A stretch of DNA of 64,000 nucleotides from Pseudomonas rhodesiae (GCF_007858255.1 NZ_VFEU01000005.1:1-64000), one strand, 5' to 3'; shown: positions 8,366-16,789, numbered from the stretch's first letter. The notes: generated by a model from the letters alone, not told the origin. Translations and numbers: made by a program.

Positions 8366-9313
8366 ATGAAATTCGACACGGCCTACTGCCTGAGTCTCGA
8401 CGAAAAGCTATCGATCTATGATGTGCGCGAGCTGAATTTCGACGAAACCGTCGCCTTCGATTCTGACAAGGACAGCTTTCTCTGCCCCAACGACGTGTGC
8501 CGCGCTGCATTCCAAGCGAGCAACGTGCTGACCACCTTCAACGCGAAAAACGTCAACTACCTGCGCACGCCACACTTCAAGAACACCCCGGCCACCCAGC
8601 ATATCGACGGCTGTCGTTACGCCAGCACGCACAAGGGCGCTGCCAGCGAAAGCGACGACGAGCGAGAGGACAATTTCCCATCGGAATTTGTACTGACGCG
8701 ACGTACTTACCCACGCAACACCGCACTGCCCGGTAGCGAAGAGAAGATCCCACAAGATCCGACGAAGACGCCTTCAACACGCGTAGGCTCCCCCGCCAGC
8801 TCCCACGAAAGCGCACCGGACAAAACCAGCGTGTTCGCCCATCCGGTGGAGTGCTATGTGTCGAACATCGACAACAAGGACAAGCTGAAAAGCATGCCGT
8901 TGAAGATCGGCGATCACACCGCGACCTACTGGACGTTTTTCAAGAAAATCGAATACCTGCAAGACAACAAGGGCCTGATTTACTGGGGCAAGATCAAAGA
9001 GATCAAGGACTACACCAACAGCTTTCGCATCGACTTCGAAAAGAAGGTATGGCTGGACAAGAAACCCTATTCAGTGAATGTCTATCTGAGCAAAAAACTC
9101 ATCGAGAACTATCGCAAACGCAAGGCATTCCTGGAGCAGATCAAAGCGGCTGTCGACAGTGAACGCACGCTATATTGCTTCTTTTACGGCGTGACCCCGG
9201 AGTTGAAACAGGTGCCGAGCAAGAAAAACCCGGAACAGACGTTCGGGGTATTCAGCGCGGATATCGAGAACCTGGACCATCTGATCATTCGCGAGGCGCC
9301 AGGGGTGCAATAG
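8366..9313 (+). CDS. Orphan protein with Cys/His metal-site-like N-terminus
   Basis: A 315-residue soluble protein that I cannot assign to a named family. Near residues 40-50 it has LCPNDVC, and near 71-83 PHFKNTPATQHIDGC. Together they make a plausible C-x4-C plus His/Cys zinc site like those at the N-terminus of CoiA-like and other phage or defence-associated proteins. Residues about 90-150 are low-complexity and charged, rich in S, T, D and P. The C-terminal 165 residues form a compact Lys- and aromatic-rich domain (YWTFFKKIEYL, YCFFYGVTPEL). No membrane segment or signal peptide is seen. It stands between an MFS gene and a LexA-box HTH gene, and the AT content appears higher than in its neighbours. 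Confidence 0.65.
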   Translation: MKFDTAYCLSLDEKLSIYDVRELNFDETVAFDSDKDSFLCPNDVCRAAFQASNVLTTFNAKNVNYLRTPHFKNTPATQHIDGCRYASTHKGAASESDDEREDNFPSEFVLTRRTYPRNTALPGSEEKIPQDPTKTPSTRVGSPASSHESAPDKTSVFAHPVECYVSNIDNKDKLKSMPLKIGDHTATYWTFFKKIEYLQDNKGLIYWGKIKEIKDYTNSFRIDFEKKVWLDKKPYSVNVYLSKKLIENYRKRKAFLEQIKAAVDSERTLYCFFYGVTPELKQVPSKKNPEQTFGVFSADIENLDHLIIREAPGVQ

Positions 9314-9364
9314 CAAGCGGCTCAACGCCACGAGACGGCACCAGTTGATGAGCGGTCAAAACAA

Positions 9365-9380
9365 CTGTACAAAAACACAG
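9365..9380 (+). promoter_or_regulatory. LexA (SOS) box
   Basis: CTGT and ACAG separated by eight bases (ACAAAAAC) exactly fit the gammaproteobacterial LexA consensus CTGT-N8-ACAG. A -10-like TATAGT follows immediately, and the start codon of the HTH gene is 40 bp further on, so LexA bound here would block that promoter. Confidence 0.75.
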
Positions 9381-9419
9381 TATAGTTTGCCCTCACTCGT
9401 CGAACCCTGGAGAAATTCC

Positions 9420-9800
9420 ATGTCCTCTCTGGCAATCAGCTCTTTCGTAGACCAACAGATCCTGCTGCACCAATTCACCGCCAAGCACTGCGTGCAGGCC
9501 CGCGCCATGTTGGGCTGGAGCCGGGAAGAGCTGGCACGCCAGGCAGGTGTGACGGTCGACGCAGTGCAACGCTTTGAGCAGCACGTCGAGGCCGATGACG
9601 AAACCCGCCTGGCGTTGGCGTTTCGGCTGGAGGCTGAAGGGTTGGTATTCTTCCCGGGCTTCGCACCGGGATGGGGTATGACCGCTCGCAAGTGGGGTGC
9701 CAGCCCCACCGAACCCGCCCCCCAGAGCATGATTGCACGGCTGATGGGCTCCACCGCGGCAGCCATGGACTCGACCACGCCTCACGCCAATGGAGCTTAG
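9420..9800 (+). CDS. XRE-like helix-turn-helix protein, probably LexA-regulated
   Basis: A 126-residue protein. An HTH of the Cro/XRE type spans about residues 20-60: ARAMLGWSREELARQAG is the first helix pair, then VTVDAVQRFEQ is the recognition helix. A short C-terminal domain with FFPGFAPGWGMT follows. ATG 9420 is chosen because CTGGAGA lies just upstream and the LexA box and -10 would otherwise fall inside the gene; an in-frame TTG at 9345 is rejected. It is single-domain and lacks the LexA/CI peptidase domain. It is probably a DNA-damage-induced regulator of unknown targets. Confidence 0.75.
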   Translation: MSSLAISSFVDQQILLHQFTAKHCVQARAMLGWSREELARQAGVTVDAVQRFEQHVEADDETRLALAFRLEAEGLVFFPGFAPGWGMTARKWGASPTEPAPQSMIARLMGSTAAAMDSTTPHANGA

Positions 9801-9829
9801 CCACTCAGCCTATTGCGCGCCTACGGCGG

Positions 9830-10579
9830 TTAGGAAGATGTCAGCCGAGCGGCGTTGCGATAAGCCTGTGCCAGCGCCACCAGAGAGTCCCTGGACCATC
9901 GCGCGCCGTAAAACCATAACGTGGCGCCATCTTCGAGGGGTTCGCCCACCTTGGGGTAACCAGCCCAGCAAGCCGCATGGAATGCCCCGCTGCGGCTGTC
10001 CGACACCAGGGCATCCAGACGGTATTGGTTTATCAGATCATCGATTTCATTGCGGGTATGCAGGTCGAATTGCAGGCTGGCGTCCAACCGCTGCGCAGAC
10101 ACTGGAAAAAGCAACGCCCCTCCCCGGCGCAGCCTCTCCAGTGCGCGCATGAAGGATGCGGAGTGCTCAATGGAGTCGTGGGCATCGCCCTGCTGGTAGC
10201 GGTCGGCAAACCCTACACGCGTGCCAGCCAGAAGTGGGGTAGCCGTGCGGGTGGTGTCGTTTTGCACCAATGGCACTTCCACCATCACCGGCTCGGTAGG
10301 GTCCACGCCGCTTAACGCGATGAGTGACAGCGACGGATCCCGCATGGGTTTTGCAGGCAGGCTGGGCGCGTTGAAACCGGGAATCGGAATATGACTTTCC
10401 AGATGAATACGAGCTTGGGGGGCCGTATCGAAAGCAATACCCTTTTTTGCGCCGCCAGCGTCAGCGGAGACCGGAGGCGGGCCGCAGGTGGGTTTTGTCG
10501 ATTCGCCCTGCACCAGCCCCAGTGACAACACTGGGCAAACGACTGTTTTTGAACACGGTTTCCTGTAATCCTTTTCCAT
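9830..10579 (-). CDS. Amidase-like protein lacking the catalytic core
   Basis: A 249-residue protein starting at the ATG after a G-rich ribosome-binding site. The C-terminal half (about 130-249) resembles the C-terminal part of amidase-signature enzymes. It has a GTRVGFADRY segment, then ACWAGYPKV and a final ARWSRDSLVALAQAYRNAAR, which matches the closing strand and helix of amidases (GYP...W..A.LL.LA.A.E.A). The Gly/Ser-rich amidase signature with the Ser-Ser-Lys triad is absent. Residues 1-100 are low in structure with a possible signal-like stretch (VVCPVLSLGLVQG). It may be a degenerate amidase or a descendant with a new role. It follows the MBL-fold gene on the same strand. Confidence 0.5.
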   Translation of the reverse strand: MEKDYRKPCSKTVVCPVLSLGLVQGESTKPTCGPPPVSADAGGAKKGIAFDTAPQARIHLESHIPIPGFNAPSLPAKPMRDPSLSLIALSGVDPTEPVMVEVPLVQNDTTRTATPLLAGTRVGFADRYQQGDAHDSIEHSASFMRALERLRRGGALLFPVSAQRLDASLQFDLHTRNEIDDLINQYRLDALVSDSRSGAFHAACWAGYPKVGEPLEDGATLWFYGARWSRDSLVALAQAYRNAARLTSS

Positions 10580-10685
10580 CGGATGGCCCCCCTGCGATGA
10601 TTTTCCGGGGGATGATCGCACCCTTGACTGGCGCCTGTCGCAGCCTTGAAACAGCTTGAAAACTCCTTTTTCGACGACACTTTCG

Positions 10686-11735
10686 TCAGCTCGCCAGATG
10701 CTCCCGAGCACCATGGGTTTCCACGTCCAGCCACCAGGCATGCCCACGCTCTGGCTGATTCAAACTGAATGCCCGTCCCATTGGCGGCGTTGCAATCGAC
10801 ACATTGCGCTCCCACGCCAATGCCATGATGCGATCAAAGGGTTCGTGCCAGGCATGGAACGCCAGATCGAAGGTGCCGTTGTGGATCGGCAGCAGCCAAC
10901 GGCCTTTAAGGTCGATGTGGGCCTGCAGGGTTTGCTCGGGTTGCATGTGAACATGGGGCCAGTCGACGTTGTACGCACCGGTTTCCATCAATGTCAGATC
11001 GAAGGGGCCGTAGTGTTCGCCGATGCGCTTGAAGCCGTCGAAGTAGCCTGTATCGCCGCTGAAAAAAACTCGACGAGGGCCGTCGATCATGACCCATGAA
11101 CACCAGAGAGTCTGGTTGGCATCGAACAGGCCGCGCCCGGAAAAATGTTGGGCGGGGGTGGCGACAAAACGAATGCCATCCACCTCGGTGCCCTGCCACC
11201 AGTCCAATTGACGCACTTTGCTGGCATCTATCCCCCACTTGACCAAGATGTCGCCCACCCCCAGCGGCGCGAGGAAATGCCGGGTTTTAACGGCCAGTTG
11301 GATGACAGCATTGCGGTCCAGATGATCGTAGTGGTTGTGGGAAAGAATCACCGCTTCAAGGTCAGGCAGTTCATCCAGACTGATCGGCGGTTGGTGGAAA
11401 CGCTGGGGGCCGGCCCAACTGAATGGGGAAGCGCGTTCGGCGAAGACCGGGTCGGTCACCCAGAACTTGCCGCGCATTTTCAACAGTACGGTGGAATGCC
11501 CAAGGCGAAACACACTGTGGTCCGGCGCATTCCATAACTGCTCGCGGGTCAGCGGTTCGACGGGTATGGCCCCTACCGGCCGCGTTGTGCGGGGTTTGTT
11601 AAACAGCATATTCCAGAAAATACGCAACGTTTTGCCGAACCCGCCATGCTGCACGGGGGCTTCGTTGCTGAAAGCGCCCTTACCCTGCTCGGCGGGTTTG
11701 GCTGAAGGGACGACACGGGATGAAATCATGGCCAT
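10686..11735 (-). CDS. Metallo-beta-lactamase-fold hydrolase (UlaG/NAPE-PLD-like)
   Basis: A 349-residue MBL-fold enzyme. The metal motif is SHNHYDHLD (about 130-138), with later ligands in ATPAQHFSGRG, FFSGDTGYFD and LLPIHNGTF. The family of beta-lactamase-superfamily-2 proteins includes L-ascorbate-6-P lactonases and N-acyl-phosphatidylethanolamine phospholipase D; WAGPQRFHQPP and WDxxP-like segments fit the latter side. The N-terminus has no clear signal peptide but a basic stretch followed by FWNMLFNKP, which may associate with membrane. It is divergent from a TetR gene, and the shared gap holds a perfect palindrome, so it is very likely repressed by that TetR. The substrate is unknown. 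Confidence 0.85.
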   Translation of the reverse strand: MAMISSRVVPSAKPAEQGKGAFSNEAPVQHGGFGKTLRIFWNMLFNKPRTTRPVGAIPVEPLTREQLWNAPDHSVFRLGHSTVLLKMRGKFWVTDPVFAERASPFSWAGPQRFHQPPISLDELPDLEAVILSHNHYDHLDRNAVIQLAVKTRHFLAPLGVGDILVKWGIDASKVRQLDWWQGTEVDGIRFVATPAQHFSGRGLFDANQTLWCSWVMIDGPRRVFFSGDTGYFDGFKRIGEHYGPFDLTLMETGAYNVDWPHVHMQPEQTLQAHIDLKGRWLLPIHNGTFDLAFHAWHEPFDRIMALAWERNVSIATPPMGRAFSLNQPERGHAWWLDVETHGAREHLAS

Positions 11736-11763
11736 GACAGAGTGACTCCTACAGTCCGCTCAT

Positions 11764-11787
11764 AAACTACACTGCACAGTGTAGTTT
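11764..11787. promoter_or_regulatory. Perfect palindromic operator, candidate TetR site
   Basis: AAACTACACT and AGTGTAGTTT are perfect inverted repeats around GCAC. The site lies 28 bp upstream of the MBL hydrolase start and 72 bp upstream of the divergent tetR start. Size and symmetry suit a TetR-family dimer or pair of dimers. Confidence 0.65.
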
Positions 11788-11815
11788 CAAGATTGCAACA
11801 AAACCCGTAGCAAGT

Positions 11816-11834
11816 AAACTACCGAGTGTAATTT
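11816..11834. promoter_or_regulatory. Second, imperfect copy of the TetR-like operator
   Basis: AAACTACCGAGTGTAATTT preserves the AAACTAC and GTGTA(A)TTT half-sites of the perfect palindrome 52 bp away. It lies 25 bp before the tetR start, where it would give autoregulation. Confidence 0.45.
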
Positions 11835-11859
11835 CCCTCCTGAGAGCCGACCGCCAACC

Positions 11860-12486
11860 ATGACTGCCCCTCAACGTCTTACCGACCGCAAACGCGAAGC
11901 CATCGTGAGCGCGGCGATCAGCGAATTTCGCGAAAACGGTTTTGAGGTCACCAGCATGGACAAGATCGCCGCCACTGCCGGCGTCTCTAAACGCACGGTC
12001 TACAACCATTTCCCGAGCAAAGAAGAGTTGTTCGCCGAGATTCTTCATCAACTCTGGGCCAGCACGGTCGCGCAGTTAGACGTCTGCTACAGCAGCGACC
12101 GCCCGTTGCGCGAACAGTTGCGCGGGTTGCTGGAGGCGAAGATGAAGATGATGTCGGATAACAACTTTCTCGACCTGGCCCGAGTTGCCATTGCCGCCAC
12201 GATCCATTCGCCAGAACGCGCGCAGGATATGGTCACGCGTTTGAGCCAACGGGAAGAAGGCTTTACCCAATGGGTCCGCGCGGCTCAAGAAGACGGGCGG
12301 CTATCCGGCAACGATCCGGCCTTTGCCGCTCACCAGATCCAGAGCCTGCTCAAGGCGTTTGCATTCTGGCCGCAGATTACGCTGGGCCAACCTACCCTCG
12401 ACGCGGCCACTCAGGCCAGCGTGATTGAGTCCGCCATCGACCTGTTTCTGGCCGGCTACGAAATCAAGCCCATCACACAGCCATAA
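11860..12486 (+). CDS. TetR/AcrR-family transcriptional regulator
   Basis: A 208-residue TetR repressor. The HTH covers about residues 9-55: IVSAAISEFRENGFEVTSM, then IAATAGVSKRTVYNHFPSKEE. The C-terminal ligand domain has the AefR-like all-helical pattern seen in regulators with a long FLDLARVAIA helix. It is divergent from the MBL-fold hydrolase gene and shares two palindromic sites with it. It probably represses both until an effector, perhaps the hydrolase substrate, binds. Confidence 0.9.
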   Translation: MTAPQRLTDRKREAIVSAAISEFRENGFEVTSMDKIAATAGVSKRTVYNHFPSKEELFAEILHQLWASTVAQLDVCYSSDRPLREQLRGLLEAKMKMMSDNNFLDLARVAIAATIHSPERAQDMVTRLSQREEGFTQWVRAAQEDGRLSGNDPAFAAHQIQSLLKAFAFWPQITLGQPTLDAATQASVIESAIDLFLAGYEIKPITQP

Positions 12487-12678
12487 CGACTGTTGCAACA
12501 GCGACATTCCTGGTCGCTTTTGACGCATCTGCCATCCTTTTTGCGCAAATGGCCTGGAAGGACACTGATTATTCCTACCTGAATAATTGACAATATTCAC
12601 GGGAGTTATCCGATCAGCGGTAATTCCCGCGAATGCGTGCCTTTATATCTACAAAAAAATCAGCTAACTCAGGTATCT

Positions 12679-13737
12679 ATGGAAAACCGACAAGGCAAAG
12701 GGATCTCATTTGCCAGGCGTATTTACAAGCCAAGAATCATCGGCGCGGCCATGTGCTGCCTCAGTGTGACCGCCGCGCTCTACCCGCTGGGGATGCCTGC
12801 GTGGGTCTGGGCGGCGCTGCTGGTCAATGGTTTTGTCTGGCCTCATGTGGCGTATCAACTGGCTATCCGGGCCAAGTTTCCCTACAACGCTGAACGGCGC
12901 AACCTGCTGTTTGATGCCCTGTTCAGCGGGTTTTGGACCGCAACGCTGCAATTTACGCCGTTGACCAGCGTTACCCTGCTGTCGATGGTAGCCATGAACA
13001 ACGTGGCCGCCGGCGGCCAACGTTTGTTGCTAGGCGGGCTGCTGGCCCAATTGTTCGGAGCAGGATTGGCCTGGGTGTTGTTTGGCGTGCAACTGAACCT
13101 CAATGTCAGGCTGATAGAGGTGTATGCCTGCCTGCCGATGCTAACGCTCTACCCCATGGCTATCGGCATGGTCTGCTATCAGTTGGCGATAAAACTGTCG
13201 GATCACAAACGCACGCTCAGCGCCCTGAGCCGTATCGACAGCCTCACGGAGCTGCTCAATCACGGTTCCTGGAAAGACTTGCTGAACCTTAAGTTCCACA
13301 AGTGCCAGCATCAGAAAAGCCACGCCACCATCGCGCTGATCGATATCGATCACTTCAAGCAAATCAACGACACCCACGGCCATATCGTCGGCGACACGGT
13401 GCTGCGGCAACTGAGCCTGGAGCTACGGCGCAACCTACGGGATAACGACCTGGCCGGGCGTTATGGAGGCGATGAGTTCTGTGTGATCCTTCCGCAAATG
13501 TCGCTGGAAAAGGCAGCACAACGCATGGAACGCCTGCGGGAAACCTTCGGCAACTACCGCATCCCTCACCTTCCGGAGCTTAAGGTCAGCCTGAGCATCG
13601 GTCTGGCGGATTTCCAGCCGGTCTACGACGATGCAGCCAGTTGGCTGAATGCGGCAGACCGTGCCCTGTATGCCGCCAAACACACCGGCCGCAACCGGGT
13701 CTGCGTCAACACCGATAGCCTAGCGCGCTCGGCCTGA
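12679..13737 (+). CDS. MASE2-GGDEF diguanylate cyclase (AdrA-like)
   Basis: A 352-residue membrane diguanylate cyclase making cyclic di-GMP from two GTP. Residues about 1-175 form a MASE2-type membrane sensor with five to six helices, starting with RRIYKPRIIGAAMCCLSV. A GGDEF domain follows, with DSLTELLNHGSW, IDIDHFKQINDTHGH and the active-site YGGDEF. An RDND sequence five residues before GGDEF is a canonical inhibitory I-site. ATG 12679 is chosen over GTG 12637. Upstream, ATTATTC and GAATAAT form a perfect inverted repeat at 12568-12587. It precedes a BdlA-like receptor gene on the same strand, which suggests a shared role in biofilm control. Confidence 0.88.
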   Translation: MENRQGKGISFARRIYKPRIIGAAMCCLSVTAALYPLGMPAWVWAALLVNGFVWPHVAYQLAIRAKFPYNAERRNLLFDALFSGFWTATLQFTPLTSVTLLSMVAMNNVAAGGQRLLLGGLLAQLFGAGLAWVLFGVQLNLNVRLIEVYACLPMLTLYPMAIGMVCYQLAIKLSDHKRTLSALSRIDSLTELLNHGSWKDLLNLKFHKCQHQKSHATIALIDIDHFKQINDTHGHIVGDTVLRQLSLELRRNLRDNDLAGRYGGDEFCVILPQMSLEKAAQRMERLRETFGNYRIPHLPELKVSLSIGLADFQPVYDDAASWLNAADRALYAAKHTGRNRVCVNTDSLARSA

Positions 13738-13999
13738 TAGTGGCGCAATGACATCTCGTCCGAAATATCCGCGTTTTCCCGCAGCGATACCATAATGCCT
13801 CTACTGGCCACCCGCCCAAAAAGGTCCTGTCCTGGGACGAACTTCTGGTCGGGCTGATCACTCTGAACCGGTTGTTCCACCCACACTGCCAGCACACGGA
13901 GGCTGGCAATGAGCACGTCAGCCGTAGGGTCTATGCCTTACGGGGGCAGGCGCATAACCATGGATAACCTCAGACGCTTGCTTGCTCGAGCACACCATC

Positions 14000-15319
14000 A
14001 TGTTTTTCAATACTCATAAGAAAACGATCGACACCCTGCAATACACCCTCAATCAACAGAACAGCCTGCTGAACGCCATGGAACGCTCCATGGCAGTGAT
14101 CGAGTTCGACCCGCAAGGCCAAGTGCTGCGGGCCAACGACAACTTTCTCAAAACCTTGCGCTACCGAGCCGACCAAGTGGTGGGCCAACCCCATCGAATG
14201 TTTTGCACCGCCGCATTTGCCCGCAGCGCCGAATACGCCCAGTTGTGGACGAACCTGCGCAGCGGCCAGTTCCAGTCCGGCACGTTCGAACGGGTGGCTG
14301 GCGACGGCCAGTCGGTATGGCTGGAGGCCAGCTACAACCCAGTGTGCGATGACACCGGCCGCCTGATCAAAGTGGTCAAGTACGCCATGGACGTCACCCC
14401 GCGCATGCAAAGCGAAAGCGAATCCAACGGCAAACTCGAAGCCATTGGTCGGGCCATGGCAGTGATCGAGTTCAACCTGGACGGCACGGTGATCACGGCC
14501 AATACCAATTTCCTGCAACGCATGGGTTATAGCCTGTCGCAGATCCAGGGCCAGCATCACCGTATTTTCTGCGCCCCGAACACCGCCGGCACCCAAGCTT
14601 ACAGCGATTTCTGGCGGCGCCTGAACCAGGGCGAACTGTTCAGCGGGCAGTTCGAACGCGTGGATAAACACGGCAACACCGTATGGCTCGAAGCCAGTTA
14701 CAACCCGGTCTACGACGCAGGCGGGCGCCTGTGCAAAATCGTCAAATTCGCCTCGGACGTAACGGCCAGGGTGCAGCAGCACGCCGCCGACGCCGCCAGC
14801 GCAGCCCAGGCCTATCACATCTCCATGACCACACGGGACATTGCCGAAAAAGGCGCCGAGGTGATTCAGCAAAGTGCCAGCGGGATGCGCGACATTGCCG
14901 CCGATATCGACGGTTCTTCGCACTTGATCGCCAAATTGGGCGAGCGCTCCGAACAGATCACCGCCATCGTCAACACCATTCGCGCGATCGCCGACCAGAC
15001 CAACTTGCTCGCGCTCAATGCCGCCATCGAGGCGGCCCGGGCCGGTGAGCAAGGACGCGGGTTCGCTGTGGTCGCCGATGAAGTTCGGCAATTGGCGGCG
15101 CGCACCAGTGGCTCGACATCCGAGATCTCCAGCATGATCGCGATGATCCAGAACGAAACCCGCCAGGCCATCACCAGCATGGACGGCACCCGTGACCGTG
15201 CGGCGCTGGGGGTAGACCTGGCCAACCGCGCCGGCGCGGTGATCGTGCAGATCCGTGAGGGCACCAGCGAGGCGGTGCAGGCAGTGAGTGCGTTTGCCAA
15301 CGTGCGGGGGGCTCACTGA
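14000..15319 (+). CDS. Soluble chemotaxis receptor with two PAS domains (BdlA-like)
   Basis: A 439-residue cytoplasmic methyl-accepting protein with no membrane helix and no HAMP domain. Two PAS domains occupy about residues 20-130 and 145-255, nearly duplicated: both have MAVIEF, AN(D/T)NFL and [15 protein letters not shown] strands. The signalling domain carries the conserved hairpin tip [20 protein letters not shown] (about 334-353). The architecture matches BdlA of P. aeruginosa, which promotes biofilm dispersion in response to environment and c-di-GMP; it also resembles Aer-2 class receptors. The start ATG 14000 is preferred over TTG 13982. No CheR-docking pentapeptide is seen at the C-terminus (FANVRGAH). 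Confidence 0.85.
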   Translation: MFFNTHKKTIDTLQYTLNQQNSLLNAMERSMAVIEFDPQGQVLRANDNFLKTLRYRADQVVGQPHRMFCTAAFARSAEYAQLWTNLRSGQFQSGTFERVAGDGQSVWLEASYNPVCDDTGRLIKVVKYAMDVTPRMQSESESNGKLEAIGRAMAVIEFNLDGTVITANTNFLQRMGYSLSQIQGQHHRIFCAPNTAGTQAYSDFWRRLNQGELFSGQFERVDKHGNTVWLEASYNPVYDAGGRLCKIVKFASDVTARVQQHAADAASAAQAYHISMTTRDIAEKGAEVIQQSASGMRDIAADIDGSSHLIAKLGERSEQITAIVNTIRAIADQTNLLALNAAIEAARAGEQGRGFAVVADEVRQLAARTSGSTSEISSMIAMIQNETRQAITSMDGTRDRAALGVDLANRAGAVIVQIREGTSEAVQAVSAFANVRGAH

Positions 15320-15324
15320 GCCGG

Positions 15325-15400
15325 GGCTCGGATCATTCATGCAGTAGACAGTCGGCCAGAGCTATAGTGAACCACTGTCTCACCGTTGATGATCCGAGCC
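15325..15400. promoter_or_regulatory. Nested double inverted repeat before the DUF1003 gene
   Basis: The outer arms GGCTCGGATCAT (15325-15336) and ATGATCCGAGCC (15389-15400) are perfect complements. Inside them AGACAGT (15346-15352) and ACTGTCT (15374-15380) are also perfect. The outer right arm ends four bases before the ATG. It could act as a structured 5' leader masking the start, as a terminator for the upstream chemoreceptor gene, or as a double operator. Confidence 0.5.
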
Positions 15401-15404
15401 TGCC

Positions 15405-15923
15405 ATGACCCCAGATGCCCCTCAAAAAAAACCTGTCGACCACCTGCGTTTCCACCGAGGCCACGCCCACCTGGCGCCGACGTTCGGTAACGACGCCTTC
15501 GCACTCAAAGCCGAAGCGTTTGCGCGGTTCTTCGGCACCCCCGCGTTTCTCGGTGCACAAACCCTGATCGTGATCCTGTGGGTGGCCCTCAACGTGAGTG
15601 GTATCACCCACTTCGACGTCTACCCATTTATCCTGCTCAACCTGGCTTTCAGCCTGCAGTCAGCTTATGCCGCACCGTTGATCCTGCTGGCCCAGACGCG
15701 CCAGGCCGCACGGGACAAGGCCCAGTCCGATGCCGATGCCCAACACCGCGAAGCCTTGGCCATTGCCAACAGCGAGCGCCAGGCCCAAGCCGAGCAAACC
15801 ACCAAGCAGCTACTGGAATTGCTGGAGCAGAACACCCGGCTGACGGAAATCACCAAGCAGCTCTCGGAGCATATCGACAGCCTGACGTGCGAAATGCATG
15901 AGCACTTTGTGCGCAAGACTTAG
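15405..15923 (+). CDS. DUF1003 membrane protein
   Basis: A 172-residue protein of the DUF1003 family. The conserved region FFGTPAFLGAQTLIVILWVALN is followed by FDVYPFILLNLAFSLQSAYAAPLILLAQTRQA, giving two membrane helices (about 45-65 and 76-98). A long charged coiled-coil tail follows (about 100-172, rich in E, Q and A). The biochemical role of the family is not known. The start lies right behind the nested inverted repeat. Its stop codon overlaps the end of the convergent LysR gene. Confidence 0.82.
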   Translation: MTPDAPQKKPVDHLRFHRGHAHLAPTFGNDAFALKAEAFARFFGTPAFLGAQTLIVILWVALNVSGITHFDVYPFILLNLAFSLQSAYAAPLILLAQTRQAARDKAQSDADAQHREALAIANSERQAQAEQTTKQLLELLEQNTRLTEITKQLSEHIDSLTCEMHEHFVRKT

Positions 15924-16789
15924 CCTTGCGGCAAGCGCACCTGTTTTCCCAACTCATCGAACAGCGTCACCACTGAGCGCAAGGCCCGGCAATCGGGGCG
16001 CGTGAGCAGCCACAGCGCGGTGTCATGCCCGGTCAGCACCGGCCCAAGCGCTTGCAGGCCGCTGCCCAGCAGAAAGTCCGGCAGTGCCGCCACCCCTAGG
16101 CCCGCCCGCACCAGTTCGGTGACCGACAACATGCTGTTGCAACGATAGCTGGGGCGTACACCCGGCAAGTGCTGGCGGCGCCAGACGACGGTGGGGTGAT
16201 CGGGCAGAAAATCATCCGGTGCGATCCAGGCCAGTTCCGCCAACTCACAGCCTGCGTGGCGGGCTGCATAGTCGGTGCTGGCGCAGACTTGGTAGGACAC
16301 ACGCCCCAGACAACGGCCGACAAGATGCTCCGGCGGCGTGCGCGTCAGGCGCAGGGCGATGTCGGCATCGCGGCGGCTGAGGTTGGCAAAATCATTGGAG
16401 GTAGTCAGTTCCAGGCTCAGCGCCGGGTAGTCCGGCATGAACTGCGTCAGCGCCGGTAGCAGCAAACCTTGCAGCACGGAGTCGGTGCACGTCAGGCGCA
16501 CCGTGCCGCTGATCACTTCACCGCCCTGCTCCACGCCGATTCGCGCCGCTTCCAACGCTTGCTCCGCCCGTTCGGCCTGTTGCGCCAAGTTGCTGGCCAG
16601 GCCGGTGGGCAGGTAGCCGGCGCGGCTCTTTTCAAACAGCGTCTGGCCCAGCGCCGCCTCCAGTCGCCGCACGGCGCGGAACACCGTGGACACATCCACC
16701 CGCAGCAGCGCCGCCGCCCGCGCCAGGGTGCCGCCGCGCACCAGCGCGAGGATCAGAGAGAGATCGGCATAGTCGAGCTGATAGTGCAT
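15920..16789 (-). CDS. LysR-family transcriptional regulator
   Basis: A 289-residue LysR regulator from the ATG reading MHYQLDY; an ATG five codons upstream is possible. The HTH covers about residues 1-60 (LILALVRGGTLARAAALL, LRVDVSTVFRAVRRLEAALG), followed by the effector domain. It diverges from the amidotransferase-like/ABM pair with an intergenic gap of 95 bp containing two CGCCAAT copies, so it probably regulates that pair. Its 3' end overlaps the DUF1003 stop by three bases. Confidence 0.87.
   Translation of the reverse strand: MHYQLDYADLSLILALVRGGTLARAAALLRVDVSTVFRAVRRLEAALGQTLFEKSRAGYLPTGLASNLAQQAERAEQALEAARIGVEQGGEVISGTVRLTCTDSVLQGLLLPALTQFMPDYPALSLELTTSNDFANLSRRDADIALRLTRTPPEHLVGRCLGRVSYQVCASTDYAARHAGCELAELAWIAPDDFLPDHPTVVWRRQHLPGVRPSYRCNSMLSVTELVRAGLGVAALPDFLLGSGLQALGPVLTGHDTALWLLTRPDCRALRSVVTLFDELGKQVRLPQG

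Noticed and set aside
9345..9419. TTG start giving a longer HTH protein.
   Set aside because: It would place the LexA box and -10 element inside the gene. The ATG at 9420 has a good ribosome-binding site.
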